From positions 1-64,000 of the forward strand of contig CAZNHL010000008.1 of assembly GCA_964572965.1 (NCBI GenBank): 64,000 bases of DNA. Reading direction: 5' to 3'. A program made the translations under genes and the position numbers. The notes under the pieces were generated by a model. The model ran no database searches. It was not told where the DNA came from and saw only the letters and a list, made by a program, of their open reading frames with translations. This DNA is from CAZNHL01 sp964572965 (lineage in GTDB: Bacteria; Bacteroidota; Bacteroidia; Cytophagales; UBA9547). This document shows positions 1 through 8,235 of this stretch, in pieces (the first letter of the stretch is position 1; each line of letters opens with the position of its first letter).

Positions 1-118
1 CCTTATTCTATGTACCTATGAGGTAAAGTTTTAATATTTAAATGGGACAATCTAACTATTTTTATTTGGTCGGATAAGAAGATATCCGAAGAAAAATGTA
101 AAAATTTAATTATTTGAC

Positions 119-523
119 TCAACAGTACCTGTCAATCACCTGGTCAAGCATGCTTTGGGTGAGTGGTTTTGTGTGGTAGTCGCAGGCTATTCCTGTCATT
201 TTAGCCCTCATTTTGTCGTCCGGATTGTCTGAAGTAGTGAGCATAATGATAACGGCACGTCCCTGCTGTTCTTTGCTGAGTTTTTTATATTCTTCAAGAA
301 ACTCCCAGCCGTTCATTGCAGGCATGTTAATATCCAGAAATATAAGATCAGGATGGTTTGTGCCATTGTCTTCTTTGGCTTTAAGATGTTCAAGGGCTTC
401 TATAGCACTTTGTTTAACAACAATAGTGTCGGCAGCAGCATGTTTACGGATGACCCTTTCATGAAAAAAGTTGTCGTCGGGATTGTCATCTACCAGCATG
501 ATACAATGTACTTTTTTATTCAT
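119..523 (-). CDS. Single-domain response regulator (CheY/Rcp1-like)
   Basis: A stand-alone receiver domain of 134 residues with no output domain. The acidic pair D12/D13 (LVDDNPDD), the phosphoacceptor D64 in FLDINMP, the Thr in LTTSDNP and the late Lys in YHTKPLT are all present, so the phosphorylation site looks intact. The length and the LVDDNPDDNFF start resemble Rcp1-type regulators that partner PAS-containing kinases. Its start overlaps the 3' end of the upstream kinase gene by 8 bp, which implies translational coupling and a cognate pair. The output is unknown; phosphotransfer or protein-protein signalling is likely because there is no DNA-binding domain. Confidence 0.93.
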   Translation of the reverse strand: MNKKVHCIMLVDDNPDDNFFHERVIRKHAAADTIVVKQSAIEALEHLKAKEDNGTNHPDLIFLDINMPAMNGWEFLEEYKKLSKEQQGRAVIIMLTTSDNPDDKMRAKMTGIACDYHTKPLTQSMLDQVIDRYC

Positions 524-1613
524 AAGTTAAATTTTTAGCAATAGTGAATGAAAAGGTGGTTTCAGTTGCCGGTATAGATTGTACGGAAATTTTACCTTTG
601 TGGAGCTCCGCTATTTTTTTGCAGTTGGCCAGACCTATGCCGTTGCCTTCATATTGCTCTCTGGAATTAAGGCGCTGGAAAATTTCGAAGATTCTTTCAA
701 AATGAATCTCGTCAATACCGATACCATTGTCTTGAATGAAAAACTCCCAGTGATTTTCGAGTGATCGGGAGTCGATTTTGATTTTAAGTTTTACATCTTT
801 TCGACGGAACTTAATGGCATTGGTAATGAGATTCTGAAAGAGCTGGCGCATTTCTACTTCATAAGCATCTGTTACAGGTAATGTGCCGATTGAAATTTCT
901 GCTCCTGATGTCTGAATCAGTTGTGCCAGGTCGGCGAGTACGTCTTTTAGCAGTTGCGAAAACGAAACAGGCACTATTTCCTTGTTTCTGCCAAGTCTCG
1001 AGTAATCCAGTAAAGCAGCTGTTAAGAGACTCATGCGCTGATTGGCCCGGGTAATGACATCCAGGTATTGAAGGGCAGTACTGTCAAGTACGTCTGAATA
1101 ATCTTCTTTCAGGATGCCGATATAGTTGGAAACCGTTCTGATCGGTTCCTGCAGGTCGTGTGAGGCAATGTAAGTAAACTGCTCCAGCTCTTTGTTTTTA
1201 GCAATGAGCTCAGCGGTGCGTTGGTTTACTTTTTCTTCAAGTACAGCATTGGTATTGTGAAGTAGCAGCTCGGCTTCTTTCTGCTTGGTAACGTCTGAGG
1301 AAAGAATGAGTACACCTTCTGTGATCGGTTCCATCCGTAATTCAAAATAGCCTTTTGATCCGTCCGGAAAAGAAAACTCATTGATCATGTTTGAATGGGT
1401 GCGGCTTGTCATACATTGTTTGAGGGCTTCAAACATAGCCGTAGTTTCAATGCCGGGATATTTTTCCATCATGGTGTAGCCAAGTAATTCAGCTTTGCTG
1501 TATTTTCCATGGGTGGCTACGGTATTGTTTACATAAATGTATTGCCAGTTGCTGTTCACAATCTGGACACCTTCTATCATTTCGTCAAAGATGCCATACT
1601 TGACATTTACCAT
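516..1613 (-). CDS. PAS-domain sensor histidine kinase
   Basis: A cytoplasmic-looking sensor kinase of 365 residues. Residues 1-115 form a PAS domain, 116-145 a predicted coiled coil, then a HisKA dimerisation domain with H152 in ASHDLQEPIR. A HATPase_c domain follows with an N box (QNLITNAIKF), a G1 box (DNGIGID) and a G2 box (EGNGIGLANCKK). There is no membrane segment, so the signal is probably internal, through an unidentified PAS ligand. The gene lies immediately upstream of, and overlaps, a receiver-only protein, its likely phosphotransfer partner. This architecture is common in Bacteroidota and in phytochrome-type kinases, but no chromophore-binding GAF domain is seen. The ATG at 1613 starts directly into PAS sequence. 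Confidence 0.93.
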   Translation of the reverse strand: MVNVKYGIFDEMIEGVQIVNSNWQYIYVNNTVATHGKYSKAELLGYTMMEKYPGIETTAMFEALKQCMTSRTHSNMINEFSFPDGSKGYFELRMEPITEGVLILSSDVTKQKEAELLLHNTNAVLEEKVNQRTAELIAKNKELEQFTYIASHDLQEPIRTVSNYIGILKEDYSDVLDSTALQYLDVITRANQRMSLLTAALLDYSRLGRNKEIVPVSFSQLLKDVLADLAQLIQTSGAEISIGTLPVTDAYEVEMRQLFQNLITNAIKFRRKDVKLKIKIDSRSLENHWEFFIQDNGIGIDEIHFERIFEIFQRLNSREQYEGNGIGLANCKKIAELHKGKISVQSIPATETTFSFTIAKNLTYE

Positions 1614-2041
1614 TGCTACTGTATTTAATAAAAAAGTCGTAATAAAAATTAGTATAAATTCCTGTTATTCACAAGAGAGGTGTTAAATGGCAATCAAAGA
1701 ATTAGTGATGCTGCTTAAGCAGCGGCTGGCTCAATGTTCATTAAAATAAGCAATTTCCTGTTTGATATTATGTTGCCTTTAAACCTGGCCATTGGTATCA
1801 GTACTTTAGCTTGCAAAAGCTCTGATATCGGTGAGCCTTAAGATTCCTGAATCTTGTTTTAATAGTATTGTGAGACGGCTATATAAGTATCGAAAAGACA
1901 AAGTGAAGGAAGATAAGGTGCAGACCAAACATAATATTTGTTTAGGTGTGTGACTGTCGGTTGGGGAGAAGCCCGATTATATTCTGTACTTTTATGTTGA
2001 AATGGGCTATAAGTAGCAGCAGTTTTTGGATAAAATCAATT
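1614..2041. other. Intergenic region, no supported gene
   Basis: About 430 bp between divergent genes. It must hold promoters for the kinase (leftward) and the flavoprotein (rightward), but no convincing TTG/TAnnTTTG pair was found. A 20-codon open frame at 1687-1749 (MAIKELVM...) has no recognisable features. A longer flavoprotein start upstream of 2042 is rejected because the extra residues do not resemble a signal peptide and the FAD-binding motif begins just after the ATG at 2042. Confidence 0.5.
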
Positions 2042-3709
2042 ATGGAAGAATTTGACACTATCGTTATTGGATCGGGAGCCGGAGGTTTGGCTTCGGCACT
2101 TTGTTTGGCTAAGGCCGGACAGAAAGTACTTGTTTTGGAGCAACATTATGTTCCCGGTGGTTGGTGTCATAGCTTTCACTTAAACGGTCAGAGGTTCAGT
2201 CCCGGGGTTCATTATATTGGTTTACTAGATGAAAATAGCCCGACAAATGATCTTTACAGAGGTCTGGGTATTGCCAACGACTTGGTGTTTTTCAGGATGA
2301 ATAAAAATGCCTACGAGCATTGTTTAATTGGTAACCGGAAGTTTGATATGCCTGCAGGACTTGATAGACTTTATGAATCTTTAGCGGCAGAATTTCCAAA
2401 AGAGAAAAAAAAGTTAAAGAAGTACCTTGAGTTAGTAAATACTGTTAGTGACGAAATACAGTTAATTCCCAAAATGCAGACGTTCTGGGACCATATTACG
2501 ATTCCTTATCGAACACGGAATATGGGAAAATATGGTTTGTTTAGTCTCAAAAGGGTGATTGACTGGTATATCAAAGATCCTGTGCTGAAAGGGATACTCA
2601 ATGTTCAGTGTGGAGATTATGGACTGCCGCCATTTAAAGCAAGGTTCCCGGTTCATTGCGTACTGATGAGCCATTATTTTCAAGGCGGGTTTTACCCGAT
2701 GGGTGGCGGAGCCGGTATTGTGAAGGCAATGACAAATGCGCTGAAAAGCAATGGTGCAGAAGTGCGTGTTAAGCAAGATGTGACGCGTATTTTGATAGAA
2801 AATAAAAAAGCCGTTGGTGTGATGCTGGCAGACGGACAGCAGATTTTTTCAAAGCGGGTGATATCCAATGCTGATCCTGAAATCACCTATTCAAAACTTG
2901 TAGGTAAAGAAAACCTGAGTAATGCTTTGTTGAAAAAACTTTCGAAAACGCGTTATTCTGTTACTTCATTGATATTGTTTTTAACCTTAGACATGGATGT
3001 GACAAAATTCGGTATTGACTCAGGTAATGTATGGGCTATGCGAAATGAGGATATTGACGAAATTTACCATGACCTCAAAGAAAACGACCCGACTGAGGGC
3101 GATGAATTTCCTGCCGTTTTTCTCAGCTGCACAACACTCAAAGATCCTGTTTCTTTCAATGGGAGATACCATAGCTTTGAGGTAGTTACTTTTATTGAGT
3201 ATGATAGTTTTAGAAAATTTGATGGTAATGTTGATTATCATTGTGCTGAGTATGAGGAAAAAAAGAAGAAAATAATCAATAAGTTTTTAAACAATGTAGA
3301 AAAGGTTATTCCCGGTGCAAAGCAACATATAATTCAGGCAGAGTTGGGCACACCTAAAACCAATAAGTATTTTATCAATTCAACGGATGGAAACGTTTAC
3401 GGTACAGAAAAAACGTTTAAGCAGATTGGTCCTTTTACATTTAAAAATAAATCGGAGATAGAAAATTTATACTTGTGTGGTGCCAGTACCTTGTCGCACG
3501 GGGTAACGGGTGCAACTTATTCAGGTGTTGAAGCAGCGGCAAAAATATTGGGTACAACTTCTAAAGAGCTTTTGAAAGACAAAGAGGGGCAATATGTGCG
3601 TATATATGATGCAGAAGATGCAACAAGCTGGCCGGCTTGGGTTCATGACAAAATGGAAGGCCGCAAAAAACGGTTTAAGGAAGTTGTACTCACAGATGAA
3701 ATAGAATAG
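2042..3709 (+). CDS. FAD-dependent oxidoreductase of the carotenoid isomerase/phytoene desaturase superfamily
   Basis: A flavoprotein of 555 residues. It opens with a Rossmann dinucleotide-binding motif (IVIGSGAGGLASALCLAKAG) and a following acidic strand end (VLVLEQHYVPGG), then a body typical of CrtISO/retinol-saturase-like enzymes, and closes with the C-terminal FAD motif (LCGASTLSHGVTGATYSG). Family members desaturate, saturate or isomerise conjugated lipids such as carotenoids; the substrate cannot be read from sequence. No crt genes are nearby, so a pigment role is only possible. The start at 2042 is chosen because the Rossmann motif begins nine residues later. The gene is monocistronic and is followed by a strong hairpin. 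Confidence 0.85.
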   Translation: MEEFDTIVIGSGAGGLASALCLAKAGQKVLVLEQHYVPGGWCHSFHLNGQRFSPGVHYIGLLDENSPTNDLYRGLGIANDLVFFRMNKNAYEHCLIGNRKFDMPAGLDRLYESLAAEFPKEKKKLKKYLELVNTVSDEIQLIPKMQTFWDHITIPYRTRNMGKYGLFSLKRVIDWYIKDPVLKGILNVQCGDYGLPPFKARFPVHCVLMSHYFQGGFYPMGGGAGIVKAMTNALKSNGAEVRVKQDVTRILIENKKAVGVMLADGQQIFSKRVISNADPEITYSKLVGKENLSNALLKKLSKTRYSVTSLILFLTLDMDVTKFGIDSGNVWAMRNEDIDEIYHDLKENDPTEGDEFPAVFLSCTTLKDPVSFNGRYHSFEVVTFIEYDSFRKFDGNVDYHCAEYEEKKKKIINKFLNNVEKVIPGAKQHIIQAELGTPKTNKYFINSTDGNVYGTEKTFKQIGPFTFKNKSEIENLYLCGASTLSHGVTGATYSGVEAAAKILGTTSKELLKDKEGQYVRIYDAEDATSWPAWVHDKMEGRKKRFKEVVLTDEIE

Positions 3710-3726
3710 TTTTAGACTCCAATTAA

Positions 3727-3780
3727 TTAACTAACAAAAAAACCGATAGCACCATGCCTATCGGTTTTTTTGTTAGTTAA
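3727..3780 (+). terminator. Perfect 23-bp hairpin terminator
   Basis: Two perfectly complementary 23-nt arms (3727-3749 and 3758-3780) enclose an 8-nt loop. The stem core is CCGATAG/CTATCGG flanked by an A tract and a T tract (GGTTTTTTTG), so it can act as an intrinsic terminator in either direction. It ends the flavoprotein transcript. Confidence 0.85.
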
Positions 3781-3921
3781 TCTTCACTAGTCTCTGGTGC
3801 TGATAAAGGCAGGGCTGAGATTTGCCAAGCCGGCGCTGTCAAAAAGCTATTGCATTGTCAACTATTAATACTGTTTTAAAGTATTAATAAAGAGATTATT
3901 CATTCCTAAATATATAGATGT

Positions 3922-5199
3922 ATGTTGACAGGTAAAGAAGCAAGAAAAGTGGCCATTGTTGGCTATAACAGGATTCCTTTTGCTAGACAGAATACCAATT
4001 ATGCAGGAGCAAGTAATCAGGATATGATGACTGCAGCATTGAACGGTTTGATTGATCGTTACCGTTTGCAGGGAAAATTGCTTGGCGAGGTGGCCGGCGG
4101 TGCGGTAATCAAACATAGCTGGGAGTTTAACCTGATGCGAGAGTGTGTGATGAGTACCTCGCTGAACCCTGCAACGCCAGCCTGTGATTTGCAGCAGGCT
4201 TGTGATACTGGTATTGAAGCTGCCATTTATATAGCCAATAAAATTGCATTGGGGCAAATAGAGGTGGGTATTGCAGGTGGCGTTGATTCTACGAGCAATG
4301 TGCCTTTGGTATTGGGTGAAAAGCTGAGGCATATTTTATTGGCAGCCCGAAAGGCCAAAACGACAGGAGCGAAGCTGAAAGAGTTTCTAAAGATAAGATT
4401 TAGCGACCTGGCTCCGGTGGCACCGATGAATGTGGAACCTCGTACCGGACTGGCCATGGGCGGGCATACTGAAATTACGGCGAAACATTATGGCATTGCC
4501 CGTGAAGCTCAGGATCAGTTTGCATTGGAAAGTCACCAGAAGATGGCAAAGGCTTATGATGAAGGCTTTTTCAATGATATGCTGACCTCTTATAAGGATT
4601 TGGAGCAGGATAATAACCTGCGTAAAGATACAAGCATGGAAAAGCTTACGAGACTTAAACCTGCTTTTGATAAAGTAAATGGTTCGCTTACGGCGGGCAA
4701 TTCTTCTCCATTGACAGACGGAGCGTCATGTCTGTTACTGGCAAGTGAAGAATGGGCCAAAGCGCAGGGGTTGCCTGTACTGGCGTATATTACTTTTGCT
4801 GAACTTGCTGCCATAGAGTATGTAGAAAACAGGCATAACCTTTTGTTGTCGCCGGTTTATGCATCAAACAGGATGCTTAAAAAGGCGGGATTAAGCTTAC
4901 GGGATTTCGACTTCTATGAGATCCACGAAGCTTTTGCGGCACAGGTACTGGCTACGCTCAAAATTTGGGAAAGTCCTGAGCTGAGCAAACAGTTTGGCTA
5001 TGATGCTTTGGGTAGTATAGACAAAGCAAAACTGAATGTAAAGGGAAGTAGTCTGGCAGCAGGTCACCCTTTTGCGGCTACAGGTGGGCGTGTGCTTGCT
5101 ACCATGGCAAAGCTACTGCACGAGAAAGGTTCTGGCAGAGGTTTTATTTCCGTTTGTGCAGCAGGCGGACAAGGCATTACTGTAATTCTGGAGCGTTAA
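3922..5199 (+). CDS. Thiolase family protein (acetyl-CoA C-acyltransferase)
   Basis: A thiolase of 425 residues. The nucleophilic Cys is C94 in QQACDTGIEA, the catalytic His is H382 in AAGHPFAATGGR, and the second Cys is C412 in SVCAAGGQG. Thiolases cleave 3-ketoacyl-CoA with CoA (beta-oxidation) or condense two acyl-CoAs. Length and the HPFAATGGR block fit the FadI-like/trifunctional-associated branch, but no hydratase-dehydrogenase subunit lies beside it, so the direction of the reaction is undetermined. The ATG at 3922 precedes a typical start (EARKVAIVGYNRIPF). It lies 142 bp downstream of a strong terminator, so it has its own promoter. Confidence 0.92.
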   Translation: MLTGKEARKVAIVGYNRIPFARQNTNYAGASNQDMMTAALNGLIDRYRLQGKLLGEVAGGAVIKHSWEFNLMRECVMSTSLNPATPACDLQQACDTGIEAAIYIANKIALGQIEVGIAGGVDSTSNVPLVLGEKLRHILLAARKAKTTGAKLKEFLKIRFSDLAPVAPMNVEPRTGLAMGGHTEITAKHYGIAREAQDQFALESHQKMAKAYDEGFFNDMLTSYKDLEQDNNLRKDTSMEKLTRLKPAFDKVNGSLTAGNSSPLTDGASCLLLASEEWAKAQGLPVLAYITFAELAAIEYVENRHNLLLSPVYASNRMLKKAGLSLRDFDFYEIHEAFAAQVLATLKIWESPELSKQFGYDALGSIDKAKLNVKGSSLAAGHPFAATGGRVLATMAKLLHEKGSGRGFISVCAAGGQGITVILER

Positions 5200-5200
5200 A

Positions 5201-5278
5201 TCAGGCAATCAGTTTTATAATTAACTGAAATACAACAAGCGCCATACAGATAAGTGTGGTGATAATGATGCTTTTCAT
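5201..5278 (-). CDS. Candidate 25-residue hydrophobic peptide
   Basis: A short leftward open frame reads MKSIIITTLICMALVVFQLI and ends KLIA: a two-residue charged start followed by one continuous hydrophobic stretch, as expected for a one-pass membrane micropeptide. It ends one base from the stop of the convergent thiolase gene. An A-rich leader precedes the ATG, as is usual in this phylum. No family is recognised. The hydrophobic composition of all 25 codons is unlikely by chance but not proof; the alternative is a random open frame. Confidence 0.4.
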   Translation of the reverse strand: MKSIIITTLICMALVVFQLIIKLIA

Positions 5279-5481
5279 AATTAAGTTTTTAACAGGCGTG
5301 AATATTTGAACTATAATTATGCTACAAAGGAAAGGTGAAAAAGTAACCTCAATGGTTGTTGGGGATAGGTATTAAAAAGCTATATATAAATTGGTGTTCC
5401 CTGATTCTTTCCTTGTATGAATATACAAAAAAAATATAATAAGTCAGATTGAAATTTATCAATCGCCCGTCAAATTAAAAG

Positions 5482-5523
5482 GGGAAAAACATAAGAAGGT
5501 TAATGGAAGCGGATAGTCATTTA
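5482..5523. repeat. 42-bp dispersed repeat, copy A
   Basis: Matches 10050-10091 at 40 of 42 positions in the same orientation (core GAAGCGGATAGTCATTTA). It sits in a non-coding stretch of about 290 bp between the 25-codon frame and the terminator of the DUF2911 gene. Apart from this repeat and a toxin-like relic, nothing was identified in 5279-5565. Confidence 0.75.
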
Positions 5524-5585
5524 CTGTTAAATTACCAGATGCAATTATTGCAGCTCATACAAAACGAAAGAAGCCCGCAATTTAA
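5517..5585 (+). pseudogene. Relic of a PIN-domain (VapC-like) toxin C-terminus
   Basis: One frame reads SFTVKLPDAIIAAHTKRKKP before a stop. The block KLPDAIIAA is the characteristic last-acidic-residue motif of PIN-domain ribonucleases of toxin-antitoxin pairs. Nothing upstream in this frame continues the domain (a TAG precedes it) and no antitoxin is nearby. The fragment starts at the end of the 42-bp repeat and its end is shared with the hairpin that terminates the next gene. It is probably a deletion remnant. Short length is the main doubt. Confidence 0.45.
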
Positions 5586-5601
5586 ACCGCGGGCTTCTTT
5601 C
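5566..5601 (-). terminator. Terminator of the DUF2911 gene
   Basis: A 13-bp perfect stem (GAAAGAAGCCCGC / GCGGGCTTCTTTC) with a 10-nt loop lies just downstream of the leftward gene that ends at 5621. The leftward transcript ends in a U-rich run (TTCTTTCGTTTTG). Confidence 0.85.
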
Positions 5602-5620
5602 ATTTTATAAGATATTATTC

Positions 5621-6133
5621 TTACTTGATAGCTACTGGAACATCAAGGTTTTCCCAGCTCAACACAATGCCTTTAGCATTTACAGTGTAAGTAAGACGTT
5701 CATTCAATGCCGCAGATTTGGTTGGTTTAACAACTACACGCAAAGCATCGTCTTTGTCAGAATATTTGTAAGCGCCCCACTGTTTTGCAGTTTTATTGAA
5801 AATAATAGTCCAGTCTTTATCTGTTGGAATTGCAAAGAAAGCATAAGTTCCCGCAGGCAGCTTCTTGCCTTCAACAGTAATGTCTTTATCAGTAGTGAAT
5901 GTTGTAGCCTCGTTAGCGCCGGTTCTCCAAACTTCATTGTAAGGAACCAGTTCGCCCCAGATTTTACGACCTTTAACCGCAGGACTGCCATAGTCTATTG
6001 TGATTGTAGCAGCGCCAACTTTACCACTTACATTTTTGCGGGGACTAGCCTGTGCTTCTTGTGCGAATGACGATAAAGAAGCAAACAGCATTGAGATAAT
6101 AAATGAGAAAGTGATTAAAAATGATTTTTTCAT
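5621..6133 (-). CDS. DUF2911 family secreted protein
   Basis: A 170-residue protein with a Sec signal peptide (MKKSFLITFSFIISMLFASL, cleaved near SSFAQ), so it is periplasmic or outer-membrane exposed. The mature part carries the DUF2911 hallmarks: ITIDYGSPAVKGRKIWGELV, the block NEVWRTGANEATTFTT, and LPAGTYAFFAIPT. The biochemical function of DUF2911 is not known; the family is abundant in Bacteroidota and appears beta-rich. The gene is monocistronic, with its own terminator. The ATG at 6133 is the only start that gives a signal peptide. Confidence 0.9.
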   Translation of the reverse strand: MKKSFLITFSFIISMLFASLSSFAQEAQASPRKNVSGKVGAATITIDYGSPAVKGRKIWGELVPYNEVWRTGANEATTFTTDKDITVEGKKLPAGTYAFFAIPTDKDWTIIFNKTAKQWGAYKYSDKDDALRVVVKPTKSAALNERLTYTVNAKGIVLSWENLDVPVAIK

Positions 6134-6217
6134 AAAATGATTGTTTAAATGTTTTAAAAAGGGGGAGTATACTAATTTAACAAAATTTCTGATTAATTGT
6201 TGTAACTCATAAAAAAT

Positions 6218-6245
6218 AAAAGAGCCCGTATTATAGGGCTCTTTT
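6218..6245 (-). terminator. Terminator of the isochorismatase-family gene
   Basis: A 10-bp perfect stem (AAAAGAGCCC / GGGCTCTTTT) with an 8-nt loop lies 27 bp beyond the stop of the leftward gene at 6272. Its A and T tracts allow bidirectional use. Confidence 0.85.
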
Positions 6246-6271
6246 CATTCGAAAATCCACATTCCGAAATT

Positions 6272-6922
6272 CTAAGAGTGTTCGTAAGATTTTCCTTTCA
6301 GGTTCAGTTCTCGTTCGTTGCCGACAATTTGCAGGAACTCGTCATGTTTCATCGGTTGACTGAACATCGGGAAATCTTTGGCGATTGCATTATCATGTTC
6401 ATCCTGACTCAATGTGGCACAGCAGTCAGTCAGTGTAATTACATTGAAGCCTTTTTCATAAGCTGTTCTCATGGTTGACTCTACGCAGCAGTTGGTAAGG
6501 AATCCTGCAAGTGCTACGTTTTCAATGCCTTTACTTCTTAATATAAAGTCAAGGTTGGTGCTGTAAAAGCCGCAAAGGCCCTTTTTGCCTTCTATGATAA
6601 TGTCGTTATTATTGGGTGTAAGCTGCTCGTTAAACTGACTTCCCCAGTTGTTTGTCTTAAAAGCATTGTTGTCTACAACTCCTTTTAAAATACCATAAGG
6701 CGTAGAAGTGAGCTCATGATAATCTTCGGAAAAAGAGATAGGAACATAAACAATGTTGACTCCGGCTTTACGGGCTTGCTTAACTGTGTCTACGGTGTTT
6801 TGCAGCATATTGGTTGACTCCATTACTGTTTTAACACCTCCGTGAAGTGCACCGCCTTCTGTGGTAAAATCGTTCTGAAACTCTATCAGAACAAGCGCTG
6901 TTTTTTTAGGATCCAGTTTCAT
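6272..6922 (-). CDS. Isochorismatase-family cysteine hydrolase
   Basis: A 216-residue member of the isochorismatase/nicotinamidase superfamily. The triad is visible: D18 in LIEFQNDF, a Lys in IEGKKGLCGF (K113/K114), and the nucleophilic Cys C146 in FLTNCCVEST, next to the expected cis-peptide region. Members hydrolyse amides or vinyl ethers (nicotinamide, isochorismate, carbamates, biuret); the substrate cannot be assigned, and no NAD-salvage or siderophore gene is adjacent. An extra Cys (C145) precedes the nucleophile. The protein is cytoplasmic (no signal peptide) and the gene monocistronic. Confidence 0.88.
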   Translation of the reverse strand: MKLDPKKTALVLIEFQNDFTTEGGALHGGVKTVMESTNMLQNTVDTVKQARKAGVNIVYVPISFSEDYHELTSTPYGILKGVVDNNAFKTNNWGSQFNEQLTPNNNDIIIEGKKGLCGFYSTNLDFILRSKGIENVALAGFLTNCCVESTMRTAYEKGFNVITLTDCCATLSQDEHDNAIAKDFPMFSQPMKHDEFLQIVGNERELNLKGKSYEHS

Positions 6923-7096
6923 GTCAATAAGAGATTGGTTATATATAAAATATACGGTATTGACTGAAAAAAGCTTGTACAGATAATGATTAATAGCAAT
7001 TAAATAATGTTAAATTGATTTGCCGTTCTTCTTGTGTGTATTAATTAGCATGTCAGTATTTAAATAGATTTCATACGAACATTTCAGGAGAATTTA

Positions 7097-8206
7097 TTGT
7101 TATCCAAACCTATGATAGGCTACCGTTTTTCTCATTATACAAAACCCGATCAGACGCCTTTTGATAAGCTGTTTGATATTTTTAAACAACTCCTGACCTA
7201 TACCAGTGGCGACTATAATGAAGCCATCAGCTGGTTAACTCAACTTGATAAAGAATATAACCTTACAGAACCTGGCTATGGGATGGGCGATTTTATCCAG
7301 GATCTCAAAAATAGAGGTTATATCAGAGAAGAACAGCCGGGTGGGGGCAATATGATTATTACCTCCAAAACAGAGCAGGCAATCAGGCAGCAGGCGCTTG
7401 AGAAGATTTTCGGGAAGCTGCGGAAAGGTAAATCGGGCAACCATGCTACAAAGTTTGTCGGCAACGGAGATGAAATGACCAGTGATACCCGACCTTTTCA
7501 GTTTGGCGATACACTGGAGCAGGTTTCAATGTTAGAGTCTATGCGGAACGCACAGATTAACAATGGTGTGGAGAGCTTTTACCTGACCGAAAACGACCTT
7601 GAAGTAAAAGAGAAAGAACACAAAACGCAGACTTCTACTGTGCTGATGATTGATATTTCCCATTCCATGATTCTGTATGGAGAAGACCGCATCACACCCG
7701 CCAAAAATGTGGCTATGGCTTTAGCAGAACTGATAAAAACAAGATATCCTAAAGATACGCTGGATATTATCGTTTTCGGTGACGATGCCTGGCAGATAGA
7801 AATTAAGGATTTGCCATATTTGCAGGTTGGACCTTATCATACAAACACAGTAGCCGGTCTTGAGCTTGCTATGGACTTGCTGAGGAGACGAAAAAATGCC
7901 AATAAGCAGATTTTTATGGTTACTGACGGAAAACCAACTTGTCTGAAAGAGCCCGGAGGATATTATAAAAATAGCTTTGGCCTGGACAGGAAAATCCTGA
8001 ACAAATGCTTTACACTGGCACAAAGTTGCAGAAGACTCAAAATACCGGTTACTACTTTCATGCTGGCACAAGATCCTTATCTCAAGGAATTTGTACATGA
8101 CTTTACGGAAGCTAACAACGGCAAAGCTTTTTATACTTCCTTACAAGGTTTGGGGGAGTTTATTTTTGAAGATTTCGAAAGAAACAAAAGAAGAAACGTT
8201 CGCTAA
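7097..8206 (+). CDS. VWA-domain protein paired with an AAA+ ATPase
   Basis: A 369-residue protein with a helical N-terminal half (1-180) and a von Willebrand A domain (about 180-350). The MIDAS metal site is seen as MIDISHSM, with a later FMVTDGKPT. VWA proteins of this kind act as metal-dependent partners of MoxR/ChlI-type AAA+ ATPases in protein maturation or chelatase-like remodelling. The next gene, 29 bp downstream, is such an ATPase. The chosen start is TTG at 7097 because AGGAG lies 6 nt before it; an ATG at 7112 (MIGYRFSHY) would remove five residues and is also plausible. The likely client is unknown. Confidence 0.85.
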   Translation: MLSKPMIGYRFSHYTKPDQTPFDKLFDIFKQLLTYTSGDYNEAISWLTQLDKEYNLTEPGYGMGDFIQDLKNRGYIREEQPGGGNMIITSKTEQAIRQQALEKIFGKLRKGKSGNHATKFVGNGDEMTSDTRPFQFGDTLEQVSMLESMRNAQINNGVESFYLTENDLEVKEKEHKTQTSTVLMIDISHSMILYGEDRITPAKNVAMALAELIKTRYPKDTLDIIVFGDDAWQIEIKDLPYLQVGPYHTNTVAGLELAMDLLRRRKNANKQIFMVTDGKPTCLKEPGGYYKNSFGLDRKILNKCFTLAQSCRRLKIPVTTFMLAQDPYLKEFVHDFTEANNGKAFYTSLQGLGEFIFEDFERNKRRNVR

Positions 8207-8235
8207 GACATTTTACAGACATTAAAATACATTCC

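Noticed and set aside
1946..2041. Longer N-terminus of the carotenoid-isomerase-like flavoprotein
   Set aside because: The added residues look random and the FAD motif lies directly after the ATG at 2042.
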